Shown piece after piece: positions 41,707-50,377 of a stretch of 64,000 nucleotides of DNA. This DNA comes from an uncultured Tenacibaculum sp. GTDB taxonomy: Bacteria > Bacteroidota > Bacteroidia > Flavobacteriales > Flavobacteriaceae. The position numbers and the translations under genes are program-made. The DNA lies in the NCBI RefSeq assembly GCF_947499065.1, contig NZ_CANMMT010000008.1, forward strand, positions 1 to 64,000, read 5' to 3'. Under the pieces are notes generated by a model. The model was not told where the DNA came from, did not search any database, and saw only the letters and a list, made by a program, of their open reading frames with translations. How positions within the stretch are numbered: the stretch's first letter is position 1; the number at the start of each line of letters is the position of its first letter.

Positions 41707-44091
41707 ATGAGAGTTAAAAGCATTTTCATTTTAGCATTATTATTTCAAGCTATAAGTTTAATAGGACAGATAAAGATTACAGGTAAAGTAACAGAAGGTA
41801 ATGAGCCGATTGTTTTTGCTAACGTTATTTTACAAAGTTTAGAAGGAAAAATTATTAAAGGAACTACAACTATAGATAATGGTGAGTTTTCATTATCCGC
41901 TCCAAAAGGAACCTATAATTTAAGAATAAGTTTTATAGGTTTCATAGAAATAAAGAAACAAGTAAGTTTAAATACAGATATAGATTTAGGAACTTTAATA
42001 TTAAAGGAAGAAAGCAGTAGGTTAAATGAAGTTGTAATTACATCGAAGAAAAGATTAATAGAACAAAAAACAGATAGACTAATTTTTAATGTAGAAAATA
42101 GTGTATCTGCAAGTGGAGGCGATGCTTTAGATGCGTTAAAATTAGCTCCCGCTATTACAATTCAAAACAATCAAATAAGTATGGTTGGAGGAGAGGCAAC
42201 CAGAGTAATGGTTGATGGACGTTTGATTCAACTTTCTGGTGAGGAATTAGTGTCTTTTCTAAATTCAATCTCAGCAGATGATATCAAGAAAATAGAAATT
42301 ATAACCAATCCGCCAGCCCAATATGAAGCATCTGGAGGAGGTGGAATAATTAATATAGTATACAAGAAAGGAAGAAGGAATTCTTGGAAAAACACAACTT
42401 CATTTTCTTATAATGTAAATACTTATGGTTATGGAACATTGCGAAATAATTTCTCATACAATAAAAATAAAATTCAACTAAATGCTTCGATTAATACTAC
42501 AAGAGGAAGTTTAAGAAACTTAGAAAGAAGTGCTACTTTTTTTCCAAAAAGTACATGGAAGGTTGGCATTGATTCAAAAGATACTAGAAAAAATAATTCA
42601 GCTAGGTTGTCTATAAACTATTTATTGTCAGATAATATTGAAATAGGAGGGCAATATCTAGGAAGTTTTAATAGACCTTTTTCTGATGCCCCTGGAACAA
42701 CTGAGTTTTATAATGAATCTAACCAATTAGATAGTTTATTGGTAAAAACTGAGCCTAGACGCAGAAGTATAAACAACAATATATATAATGCTCATATAAT
42801 TGCTAAACTTGATACTATGGGGAGAAAACTAACTGTAGATTTTGATTATTTTAATTATGAAAATAAACTAGAAGCGGATGCATTAGTGAATACTTTTTCT
42901 CCTTCTGGACAATTTGTAAGGGTAAATCAATCAGTTAAAAATATTACCAATCAAGCAATAGATAACTATAGTATAAAAGCAGATATGTCTCATCCTATTG
43001 ATAAATTGGATTTGTCTTATGGTTTTAAGTTTAGTTTCATTAATACAAAGAATAAATTAGATAATTTTAGTACAGTAACTAATGTACCTATATTAGATAC
43101 CAATTTATCTAATGAGTTTGAATACAAAGAAAATGTGCAGGGTTTTTATGTAAATGCTTCAAGAAAAATTAGTGATAAATGGAATTTGCAAGCTGGTCTT
43201 AGAATAGAAAATACTGAAACCAGAGGTTTTTCTGAAACTTTAAATCAAGTAAATAAGAATAGTTATACTAAGTTATTTCCTTCAGTGTTTGTATCCTATA
43301 ATAAAAATGATAACAATACATTTTCATTTAATTATGGAAGAGGTATCAACCGCCCAAATTATAGAGATTTAAACCCTTTTAGAAGCTATGTGAATAGTAA
43401 TGTATACTCAGAAGGAAATCCATTTATTCAACCTGCGTTTATTGACAGATTTACTTTTACTCATAATTACAAAGGTAAGTTTATAACTTCTTTATATTTT
43501 AGTTATACATCTGATGGTTTTGGTACATTATTTTCTGCCGAACCTGAAAATAATATTCAAGCAGTTATAAGAAGGAACTATTATAATGGGACTTATTGGC
43601 AACTTTCAGAAATGTATAATGTTCGTTTTACAAGTTGGTGGAAGAGTCAAAATTATGCACATATTTCAGGTGTTAATGCTAATGTATTTGAAGATTTATC
43701 AGCACCTGTTAAGAATGGTATTCAATTTAGATTCTCAACGAACAATACTTTTACATTATCAGAAAATACAAGTGTACAAGCAGATTTCTTTTATCAACCA
43801 AAATCTAGTTCAAATATTTACGAATTAGGAACGATGTACGGATTGAGCTTAGGAGTTAAAAAAACATTCTTAAAAAAGCAGTTACAAGCAGCTATTTTTG
43901 TCAATGATATTTTTGACAGTGCTAGTTTAAATAATTTAACTTCTGAAGTAAATGGAGTTAAAACAATTTATGACCAGAATTATAGTAGTAGATATTTACG
44001 TTTTTCATTATCCTATAGTTTTGGAAATAAAAAAATAAAGACTAGAAATCGTGGTTTTGGAAATAGTGAAGAACAGCAGAGAGCAAATTAG
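41707..44091 (+). CDS. TonB-dependent receptor, outer membrane beta-barrel family
   Basis: A 794-aa outer-membrane protein with signal peptide (LALLFQAISLIGQ). An N-terminal CarboxypepD_reg-like domain (ITGKVTEGNEPIVFANVIL) is followed by a plug with LNEVVITSKKRLIEQKTD and YEASGGGGIINIVYKKG, then a large barrel ending LRFSLSYSFGNKK. The layout is that of the OMP_b-brl family; the ligand is unknown. A membrane AraC-type regulator lies just upstream and probably controls it. Confidence 0.9.
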   Translation: MRVKSIFILALLFQAISLIGQIKITGKVTEGNEPIVFANVILQSLEGKIIKGTTTIDNGEFSLSAPKGTYNLRISFIGFIEIKKQVSLNTDIDLGTLILKEESSRLNEVVITSKKRLIEQKTDRLIFNVENSVSASGGDALDALKLAPAITIQNNQISMVGGEATRVMVDGRLIQLSGEELVSFLNSISADDIKKIEIITNPPAQYEASGGGGIINIVYKKGRRNSWKNTTSFSYNVNTYGYGTLRNNFSYNKNKIQLNASINTTRGSLRNLERSATFFPKSTWKVGIDSKDTRKNNSARLSINYLLSDNIEIGGQYLGSFNRPFSDAPGTTEFYNESNQLDSLLVKTEPRRRSINNNIYNAHIIAKLDTMGRKLTVDFDYFNYENKLEADALVNTFSPSGQFVRVNQSVKNITNQAIDNYSIKADMSHPIDKLDLSYGFKFSFINTKNKLDNFSTVTNVPILDTNLSNEFEYKENVQGFYVNASRKISDKWNLQAGLRIENTETRGFSETLNQVNKNSYTKLFPSVFVSYNKNDNNTFSFNYGRGINRPNYRDLNPFRSYVNSNVYSEGNPFIQPAFIDRFTFTHNYKGKFITSLYFSYTSDGFGTLFSAEPENNIQAVIRRNYYNGTYWQLSEMYNVRFTSWWKSQNYAHISGVNANVFEDLSAPVKNGIQFRFSTNNTFTLSENTSVQADFFYQPKSSSNIYELGTMYGLSLGVKKTFLKKQLQAAIFVNDIFDSASLNNLTSEVNGVKTIYDQNYSSRYLRFSLSYSFGNKKIKTRNRGFGNSEEQQRAN

Positions 44092-44094
44092 CAT

Positions 44095-44126
44095 AAAAAA
44101 AGGGAGTTTTTTAAACTCCCTTTTTT
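44095..44126. terminator. Terminator after the TonB receptor
   Basis: The stem GGGAGTTT/AAACTCCC has a 3-base loop within A and T runs. It also suits the convergent carbonic anhydrase gene. Confidence 0.8.
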
Positions 44127-44149
44127 ATATTATAACAAATGATAATGAA

Positions 44150-44779
44150 TTAAATCATTTCAACTTTTCCAGTAGTTAAAGAGTAAACTCCACCTACTAT
44201 TTTAATTTCACCATTATCTTCCATTTCTTGTAAAATTTTACTTCTTTGACGGATACGATCCATAGTTAATTTTACATTGTTTTCAACAGTCTTAGCTACA
44301 AAAGCACTATTTGTTGAATTTGCTTCTCCTTCTACTTGTTCTGAAGCTAATTTTGCAGCAGGAACAATATTATCTAACATTGCAGTAATATTTCCTAATT
44401 CTACTCCATCACAAGCAGCTTTTACAGCACCACAACTTTCATGACCTAATACAAAAACTAATTTACTTCCTGCTACAGCACAAGAGTATTCCATACTTCC
44501 TAAAATATCCACGTTTTCGAAGTTACCAGCTACACGAGCTACGAAAACATCACCAATAGTTTGGTCAAAAACCATTTCTACTGGTACTCTTGAATCGATA
44601 CAAGATAATATTACAGCTTTTGGAAATTGACCACCAGTTGTTTGTTCAACTAAGTCAGTTACGTTAGATGCTGTTAAGTTATTGCTAGTATAACGGTTGT
44701 TTCCGTCTAATAAGTCTTGTAATACAGAATCAGCTGTTAATTCTGCTTGCACGTCTTTTGTAATAGCTACATTTCTCAT
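44150..44779 (-). CDS. Beta-class carbonic anhydrase
   Basis: A 209-aa zinc enzyme interconverting CO2 and bicarbonate. Zinc ligands are Cys60, His113 and Cys116 (LSCIDSRVPVE; LGHESCGAVKAA), with the Asp62-Arg64 dyad. It lies 17 bases after a SulP transporter and is the last gene of the leftward cluster. Together they suggest bicarbonate uptake and hydration control. Confidence 0.94.
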   Translation of the reverse strand: MRNVAITKDVQAELTADSVLQDLLDGNNRYTSNNLTASNVTDLVEQTTGGQFPKAVILSCIDSRVPVEMVFDQTIGDVFVARVAGNFENVDILGSMEYSCAVAGSKLVFVLGHESCGAVKAACDGVELGNITAMLDNIVPAAKLASEQVEGEANSTNSAFVAKTVENNVKLTMDRIRQRSKILQEMEDNGEIKIVGGVYSLTTGKVEMI

Positions 44780-44796
44780 AAAAGTATTTTATTTTT

Positions 44797-46668
44797 TTAA
44801 TTATTAATTTTTATGTTTTGTTTTACCCAAACCATACAATCGTCAAAAGACTCAAAAATATGATCTTCTGATATTAAATCTGGGATAATATCAATTCGTT
44901 CCATCATGTAGCGAGGTTGTTTTAATAAACCAACAAAAAGTACCTGTACATGTGTTCCGTTTGATTTTAAATCTTGAATCGTATCTTCCATGGCATATAG
45001 CCCAGATTGATCCATATATTGCATTCTGTCTAAACGCATAATTACAGAGGTTGCAGTTTTAGGAATTTGTTTAGTTAACGCTTGAAAATCACTAGTAGAG
45101 CCAAAAAACAGAGGTCCTTTGATGTGTTTTACAAACAAATGTTCTTTCAATTCCTCAGGGAAATCTTTTTCATCTTTCCAAGCCTCTTCTTTTTTCAGTG
45201 ATTTTACATCTGAGCGCTCAGCTGTTAAATCACCTATTTTCTTCATAAACATTAAAGAAGCTATAACTAAACCAATACCTACTGCATATACTAAATTCCA
45301 GAAAGTAGAAAGTACTAATACCACTAGCATAATTATTACTTCCGAACTTAGTTTTAAAGGTCCAAATTTAGCATCTCGTGGTAAGTTAGGTATAGCTTTT
45401 AGTCCTTTATAATCCATAACACCAATACCAACTGTGATTAAAATCCCTGCTAAAACTGCTGCAGGTATTTTTGAAGCTATTGGGCCTAGTCCTAGTAAAA
45501 TAACTAATAGCATTATACCAGCTATCATACCAGACAATTTAGTTTTACCACCAGAGTTTATATTTACTACTGTACGAATAGTAGCTCCAGCTCCAGGAAT
45601 ACCTCCAAAAATTGAAGCAATAGTATTACCAATACCTTGTCCTATTAATTCTTTATTAGGTTTATGCTTTGTTTTAGTCATATTATCAGCTACAACTGAT
45701 GTTAATAAAGAATCTATGGCTCCTAATAAAGCCAAAGTTAAGGCAGTAAATACATAAGGTGTAATACTGGATAAGGTAAAGTTTGTAAAGATTTCCATGT
45801 TTGGCATTGGGAATCCGCTTGGGATTTCCTCAATAGGCCTGTAGTTTAAACCAAAACCTAATGCAATACCAGTCATAACAACTAAAGCAACTAAAGTACT
45901 AGGAACGGCTGTTGTAATGCGTTTAAAACCGTAAATAATGAATATGGTTCCTAAAGCTAATATTAATTCTAAGAAGTTAATGTTTTGTAAAGCTCTTGGT
46001 AGTACTTTAAAAGTACCTAAAACACCGGAAGCTTCTTTACCTGCTAAAGTTTTACTTTCTTTTAATATATCTGCTTGAGTTATTTTTTCAGCTCTTTTAA
46101 TAGTTTCTTTAAAATCTTCAAGAACTAAAATGCCTTCCCCAGCTTCTTCTTTTAAAATATTATCTAAAATTACTTCTTCAGCTTGTGGTTTAAACTGCTC
46201 AACAAATTCTATGTCTTCTTTAGCATAATAACCTACTGAAGGTGAAATTTGTGTGACTAAGATTATAACTCCAATTGCTGTCATAAAACCGGAAACTACT
46301 GGGTAAGGTATATATCGAATATATTTACCAAGACCTAAAACTCCCAGTCCAATTTGCATTAAACCAGCTAATAAAAAAACAGTTAAAATTGTTGGTAGCG
46401 CTCTACTAACATCTCCGTCATTTGCAGCTAATATTCCAGCAATAACAACCATACTTACAGCAGTCATTGGTGCAGTAGGTCCAGAAATTTGAGTGTCTGT
46501 TCCTCCAAAAAGTGCTGCAAAAAAAGCAATAAAAATAGCACCGTATAAACCAGCACTAGGTCCTAAACCAGATGAAACACCAAAAGCTAAAGCTAGTGGT
46601 AATGCCACAATTCCGGCTGTAATCCCTCCAAAGAGATCACCTTTAAGATTTGAAAATAGTTGTTTCAT
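44797..46668 (-). CDS. SulP family anion transporter with STAS domain
   Basis: A 623-aa inner-membrane protein starting LFSNLKGDLFGGITAGIVALPLALAFGV, the SulP signature, with ~12 helices and a C-terminal STAS domain (from about 510: GPLFFGSTSDFQAL, LDRMQYMDQSGLYAMED). A hydrophilic insertion of about 60 residues, rich in Glu/Lys, lies near residues 150-215. Pairing with carbonic anhydrase suggests bicarbonate, as in BicA-type SulP proteins, but sulfate cannot be excluded. Confidence 0.9.
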   Translation of the reverse strand: MKQLFSNLKGDLFGGITAGIVALPLALAFGVSSGLGPSAGLYGAIFIAFFAALFGGTDTQISGPTAPMTAVSMVVIAGILAANDGDVSRALPTILTVFLLAGLMQIGLGVLGLGKYIRYIPYPVVSGFMTAIGVIILVTQISPSVGYYAKEDIEFVEQFKPQAEEVILDNILKEEAGEGILVLEDFKETIKRAEKITQADILKESKTLAGKEASGVLGTFKVLPRALQNINFLELILALGTIFIIYGFKRITTAVPSTLVALVVMTGIALGFGLNYRPIEEIPSGFPMPNMEIFTNFTLSSITPYVFTALTLALLGAIDSLLTSVVADNMTKTKHKPNKELIGQGIGNTIASIFGGIPGAGATIRTVVNINSGGKTKLSGMIAGIMLLVILLGLGPIASKIPAAVLAGILITVGIGVMDYKGLKAIPNLPRDAKFGPLKLSSEVIIMLVVLVLSTFWNLVYAVGIGLVIASLMFMKKIGDLTAERSDVKSLKKEEAWKDEKDFPEELKEHLFVKHIKGPLFFGSTSDFQALTKQIPKTATSVIMRLDRMQYMDQSGLYAMEDTIQDLKSNGTHVQVLFVGLLKQPRYMMERIDIIPDLISEDHIFESFDDCMVWVKQNIKINN

Positions 46669-46773
46669 ATATTTTTAGTTGAGTAGGAATAAATATACTA
46701 AAAAAACTGTAATAGATACCTACTCACGTTTAGGACTGGTTTATTGATTTAAGTAACCTAGATTTAATATTTT

Positions 46774-47457
46774 TTAATTAGCAACTACTAATGAAACATT
46801 CATTTTATTAAGTAGCTTGTCAAATGATTTTGTAGATTTTGGGTTGACCGTTTCTCTATCTACCAATAATAAATTGGCATCATTTGAATTAACTACTTGA
46901 AAGTTTTTTAATGGTTTATTAGCATTTTCAATAATTTCATTAATAAATTTATTATTGTGCTGTTGCTCTATTTCATTATATAAGCCTAATGAGATTTCAT
47001 TTTCTGGTTGAAGTTCACTCTCAGCTGAGGCTATAATAATTGTTTTGCCTTTTTTCTTTAATACGTGCTTGCTAATCTTATCGCCTAAAGCACTTATGCT
47101 TTTACTTCTACGCTTTCCGATTACAATAATATTTGGATTGGTATCTTCTAAAAAAAGGTCAATTTCATTTTTAATATTTCCAAAAGTAAATGAAGAGGCA
47201 ATATTGATATCATACTTTTGAGAAAATTCAGAAACTAATTCACTAATTTCTTTGTTAGTTTGAGTGAATTGGGAGTTAATGGCTCTTTTTGCTGATAATT
47301 GATTATCAGTAACTACAACATCAGTTGGCTTTTTTACGTGGAAAAAATGGATGCTAGCATCTGTTTTTTTTGCCAAGCTAATTGCTGTTTTCAATGATGT
47401 TGCCGTGCTATCCTTTAAATCAGATAGCACGACAATTTTATGTTTAGAGATTGCCAT
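46774..47457 (-). CDS. Universal stress protein family (UspA-like)
   Basis: A 227-aa cytosolic protein. The first half is UspA-like: HKIVVLSDLKDSTATSLKTAISLAKKTDASIHFFHV and NIIVIGKRRSKSISALGDKISKHVLKKKGKTIIIA, where the GxRxSKS-like loop recalls the ATP-binding GxxG-S/T motif. The second half is a shorter, degenerate copy. It sits between two SulP genes, 1 base after the first, so it may regulate transport. Confidence 0.75.
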   Translation of the reverse strand: MAISKHKIVVLSDLKDSTATSLKTAISLAKKTDASIHFFHVKKPTDVVVTDNQLSAKRAINSQFTQTNKEISELVSEFSQKYDINIASSFTFGNIKNEIDLFLEDTNPNIIVIGKRRSKSISALGDKISKHVLKKKGKTIIIASAESELQPENEISLGLYNEIEQQHNNKFINEIIENANKPLKNFQVVNSNDANLLLVDRETVNPKSTKSFDKLLNKMNVSLVVAN

Positions 47458-47458
47458 T

Positions 47459-48991
47459 TTATGAAGCTTTTGGTCTTAATTTAAAAAACTCAATAAAACT
47501 AGCAGGGTTTTCTACAACACCTCTTTCAGAAATTAACTTAATGTCAATGTTTCTCTCTTTTGCTTTAAAGGCAAAATCTTCAAGGATTTCAACAATATCA
47601 TGGTCTAAGAATCTTGTTTTTCTTACATCTAATTCTAAGTAAGAATTTTCAGAAAGACTGTCTAATTCTTTTAAAATAGCACCTTTATTGAAGAAAGTAA
47701 CTTCTTCAGCTAAAGACATTTTTATTTTATGAACACCGTTACTCTTGTCTTCAATATGTAAGAAGTGAGAGTTTTGGTAACTCTTAAATAAGATAACAAC
47801 AATTCCAACTGCAAGACCTAAACCTATACCTAATAATAAGTCACCAGTAACAACCATTGGTAATACTGTAGCCATAAAAGGAATAAATTGTTTCCATCCT
47901 AACTTATACATGTTGATAAATGTAGCTGGCTTTGCTAATTTAAATCCAACAATTAATAATACCGCAGCAAGAACTGATAATGGAATTTTATTTAATAAAG
48001 TAGGAATTAAAATTACAGAGATTAATAATAAAATACCATGTACAATTGCAGACATTTTACTTTTACCTCCTGATTGAATATTTGCAGAACTTCTTACAAT
48101 TACTTGCGTTACAGGTAAACCTCCGATTAAACCTGACATAATATTACCTACTCCTTGTGCTAATAATTCTCTATTTGTAGGAGTTACATTTTTGTCTGGA
48201 TCTAATTTATCAGTTGCTTCAACACATAATAATGTTTCTAAACTTGCTACTACAGCAATTGTAAAAGCAACAATCCAAACATCTTTACTTCCAATTACTG
48301 CAAAGTTTGGAAAAGTAAATTGACTTAAGAATGAATCAATACTTTCTGGAACAGGAACACTTACTAATTGCTTAGCGTTAATTGCTAATGATTCATTACC
48401 TTGAGTTAAAGCAAAGAAAATAATACCAACAACTACAGCTACTAATGGTCCTTGAACTAATTCGAATATTTTACCTTTTTTAGATAATACTTGTTGCCAA
48501 AGGATTAAGATTCCTAATCCAATAACACCAATAATTGTAGACCCCATACTTATGGCATCTAAAGAAAAACTTGTAGCTGATTTATCGTAACCAAAGAAGA
48601 AAGGAATTTGCTTCATAATGATAATGATTCCAATACCTGTTAACATTCCTTTAATTACAGATGAAGGGAAATAATAACCAATAACTCCTGCTTTTAATAC
48701 ACCAAGAATTAATTGAATAATACCTCCTAATACAACTGCTACTAAAAAGTTTTCAAAGCCTCCTAAAGAAGCAATAGAAGTTAATACTATGGCAGCTAAA
48801 CCAGCAGCTGGTCCACTTACTCCTATTTTTGAGCCACTAATGGCTCCTACAACGATACCACCAACAATTCCTGCTATTAAACCAGAGAATAGTGGAGCAC
48901 CACTGGCTAGTGCAATACCTAAACATAAAGGTAATGCAACAAAAAATACTACGATACTAGCGGGTAAATCGCTTTTAATTGTTTTAAACAT
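47459..48991 (-). CDS. SulP family anion transporter (short form)
   Basis: A 510-aa SulP permease starting TIKSDLPASIVVFFVALPLCLGIALASGAP, with ~12 helices and conserved NIMSGLIGGLPVTQVIVRSSANI. The C-terminal STAS-like region is short (FLDHDIVEILEDFAF). It is the first gene of the leftward SulP-Usp-SulP-carbonic anhydrase cluster. Bicarbonate is the favoured substrate by context. Confidence 0.9.
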   Translation of the reverse strand: MFKTIKSDLPASIVVFFVALPLCLGIALASGAPLFSGLIAGIVGGIVVGAISGSKIGVSGPAAGLAAIVLTSIASLGGFENFLVAVVLGGIIQLILGVLKAGVIGYYFPSSVIKGMLTGIGIIIIMKQIPFFFGYDKSATSFSLDAISMGSTIIGVIGLGILILWQQVLSKKGKIFELVQGPLVAVVVGIIFFALTQGNESLAINAKQLVSVPVPESIDSFLSQFTFPNFAVIGSKDVWIVAFTIAVVASLETLLCVEATDKLDPDKNVTPTNRELLAQGVGNIMSGLIGGLPVTQVIVRSSANIQSGGKSKMSAIVHGILLLISVILIPTLLNKIPLSVLAAVLLIVGFKLAKPATFINMYKLGWKQFIPFMATVLPMVVTGDLLLGIGLGLAVGIVVILFKSYQNSHFLHIEDKSNGVHKIKMSLAEEVTFFNKGAILKELDSLSENSYLELDVRKTRFLDHDIVEILEDFAFKAKERNIDIKLISERGVVENPASFIEFFKLRPKAS

Positions 48992-49223
48992 AGACGTGAT
49001 TTTAACCTAGGGTTACTTTTAATTTAAATTATATATAAATGAAATTTAAGTGCTGTGATAAATGCACTTTTTGAAAAATATTTTATTACTTCCTTTTTTG
49101 AGTAATTACTTAAAAAACTTACAGTTAAATTGTTCGTTTTGAAATGTGTATTGCTTTTAAAAAGGACATTAACATCACTTTCAAGGTTTGTTAATGTAGG
49201 CCTTGATTATGAGTAAGGTATGT

Positions 49224-49245
49224 TAAAAAACATCTGGTAGATGTT
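49224..49245 (-). terminator. Terminator after the small exported protein gene
   Basis: The stem AACATCT/AGATGTT has a 3-base loop; on the minus strand it is followed by TTTTTT. Confidence 0.65.
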
Positions 49246-49260
49246 AGTAATAAGTAATAT

Positions 49261-49557
49261 TTATGAAAATTCTGGAGGTGGAGATTCTAGACTTCTCGAT
49301 ATAGAATTATACTTATTTGAGATGTAAGTATTTTTTTCATCTCTACAAGGAAGTGCATAAGAAGATGAAAATTCGCTAGAAAAGTCGATGATTTTTATTT
49401 CATTTTTTTCAGAATTCTCATTGTTTTCAGCATCTTCTTCAATGTCAATAGTTAATGATGACTCGCAAATTTCTTCTGTAATGCTATAATACGAAGGAAT
49501 AGCTACTGAGGCTAGTAGTATTATAGTGAGTAGGTATACGAAGAAGTTTTTGGTCAT
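49261..49557 (-). CDS. Small membrane or exported protein, unknown
   Basis: A 98-aa protein starting MTKNFFVYLLTIILLASVAIPSYY, one hydrophobic segment or an uncleaved signal, then a strongly acidic stretch (IDIEEDAENNENSEKNE) and a Ser/Pro-rich end (SLESPPPEFS). ATG 49557 is chosen because it starts the hydrophobic segment and follows a -7 element. It is a single-gene unit with its own promoter and terminator. Confidence 0.65.
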   Translation of the reverse strand: MTKNFFVYLLTIILLASVAIPSYYSITEEICESSLTIDIEEDAENNENSEKNEIKIIDFSSEFSSSYALPCRDEKNTYISNKYNSISRSLESPPPEFS

Positions 49558-49578
49558 TGTCGATTTTTTGACGAAAAG

Positions 49579-49586
49579 CAAATATA
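49579..49586 (-). promoter_or_regulatory. Promoter -7 element of the small exported protein
   Basis: On the minus strand TATATTTG matches TAnnTTTG, 22 bases before the ATG at 49557. Confidence 0.55.
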
Positions 49587-49624
49587 AAAGATATGAGCTA
49601 ATAAAATGTTAAATAAATGAAAAT

Positions 49625-50377
49625 TTATAACACTTTGATTACGTTGCTCTTTACCCAGCCTATTTTTCCATCGGCTAATTTGATTTTATTCCAATCCTCC
49701 ACAGCATCTAATACTTTAATTTTTGTTCCTTCATGTAAAGTAAATATAGCATCCGAATCATCAGTAGGAGCATTTTTTATTTCTACTTCTTCATTAAAAA
49801 CAATTGCTTCAATATTATTCTTTGACTGATTGTATTGTGTAAAAGTTATTGCTAACGTTGTTATTAAAAGAATAAAAGACAAAATACTAGTTGTAAAAAA
49901 GAGTCTTTTTTTACTTGGCGTATATGAAAAATAGAACATTAGGAATAAAAAAGATGCTACAAAAGACAGTAGTACTGTAATAACTGCCCAAGTATCATAA
50001 GATAATTTTTGTAGGAAATTATTATTGATTTTTTGAAAAATAGATTTCGGTAATTCTTCTATTCTATCTAATGTTAATCGTTTTGCTATAATTAAATTGT
50101 TTTGAGCGTCTTCATTTAAAGGGTCTAGTATAAGGGCCTTTTCATAATTATAAATAGAAGGAGCTACTTGATTTAATTTATAATAAGCATTTCCTAGATT
50201 AAAGTATAATTCAGAAGAAACTTTACCAGAGCTTTCAATCTCATTATACAACTTAATGGCTTCTGAGTATTTTTTTTCTTTATATAACGTATTTGCTTTA
50301 GCAAATGTGTCATTTACAGTTTGGGCTAGCACAAAATGCGCTGAAAAAAACAATAATATTACAATAACTCTTTTCAT
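49625..50377 (-). CDS. batE: BatE-like TPR/SH3 protein
   Basis: A 250-aa protein starting MKRVIVILLFFSAHFVLAQ. TPR repeats (KANTLYKEKKYSEAIKLYNEIE, LYFNLGNAYYKLNQVAPSIYNYEKAL) follow, then two membrane helices and a C-terminal bacterial SH3 domain (LHEGTKIKVLDAVEDWNKIKL). The longer frame to 50476 runs into batD, so ATG 50377 is used; it overlaps the batD stop as TAATG. It is the last gene of the Bat operon. Confidence 0.88.
   Translation of the reverse strand: MKRVIVILLFFSAHFVLAQTVNDTFAKANTLYKEKKYSEAIKLYNEIESSGKVSSELYFNLGNAYYKLNQVAPSIYNYEKALILDPLNEDAQNNLIIAKRLTLDRIEELPKSIFQKINNNFLQKLSYDTWAVITVLLSFVASFLFLMFYFSYTPSKKRLFFTTSILSFILLITTLAITFTQYNQSKNNIEAIVFNEEVEIKNAPTDDSDAIFTLHEGTKIKVLDAVEDWNKIKLADGKIGWVKSNVIKVL

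Noticed and set aside
45119..45757. Plus-strand frames of about 100 codons opposite the SulP gene
   Set aside because: They are shadows of a transporter with clear family motifs on the minus strand.
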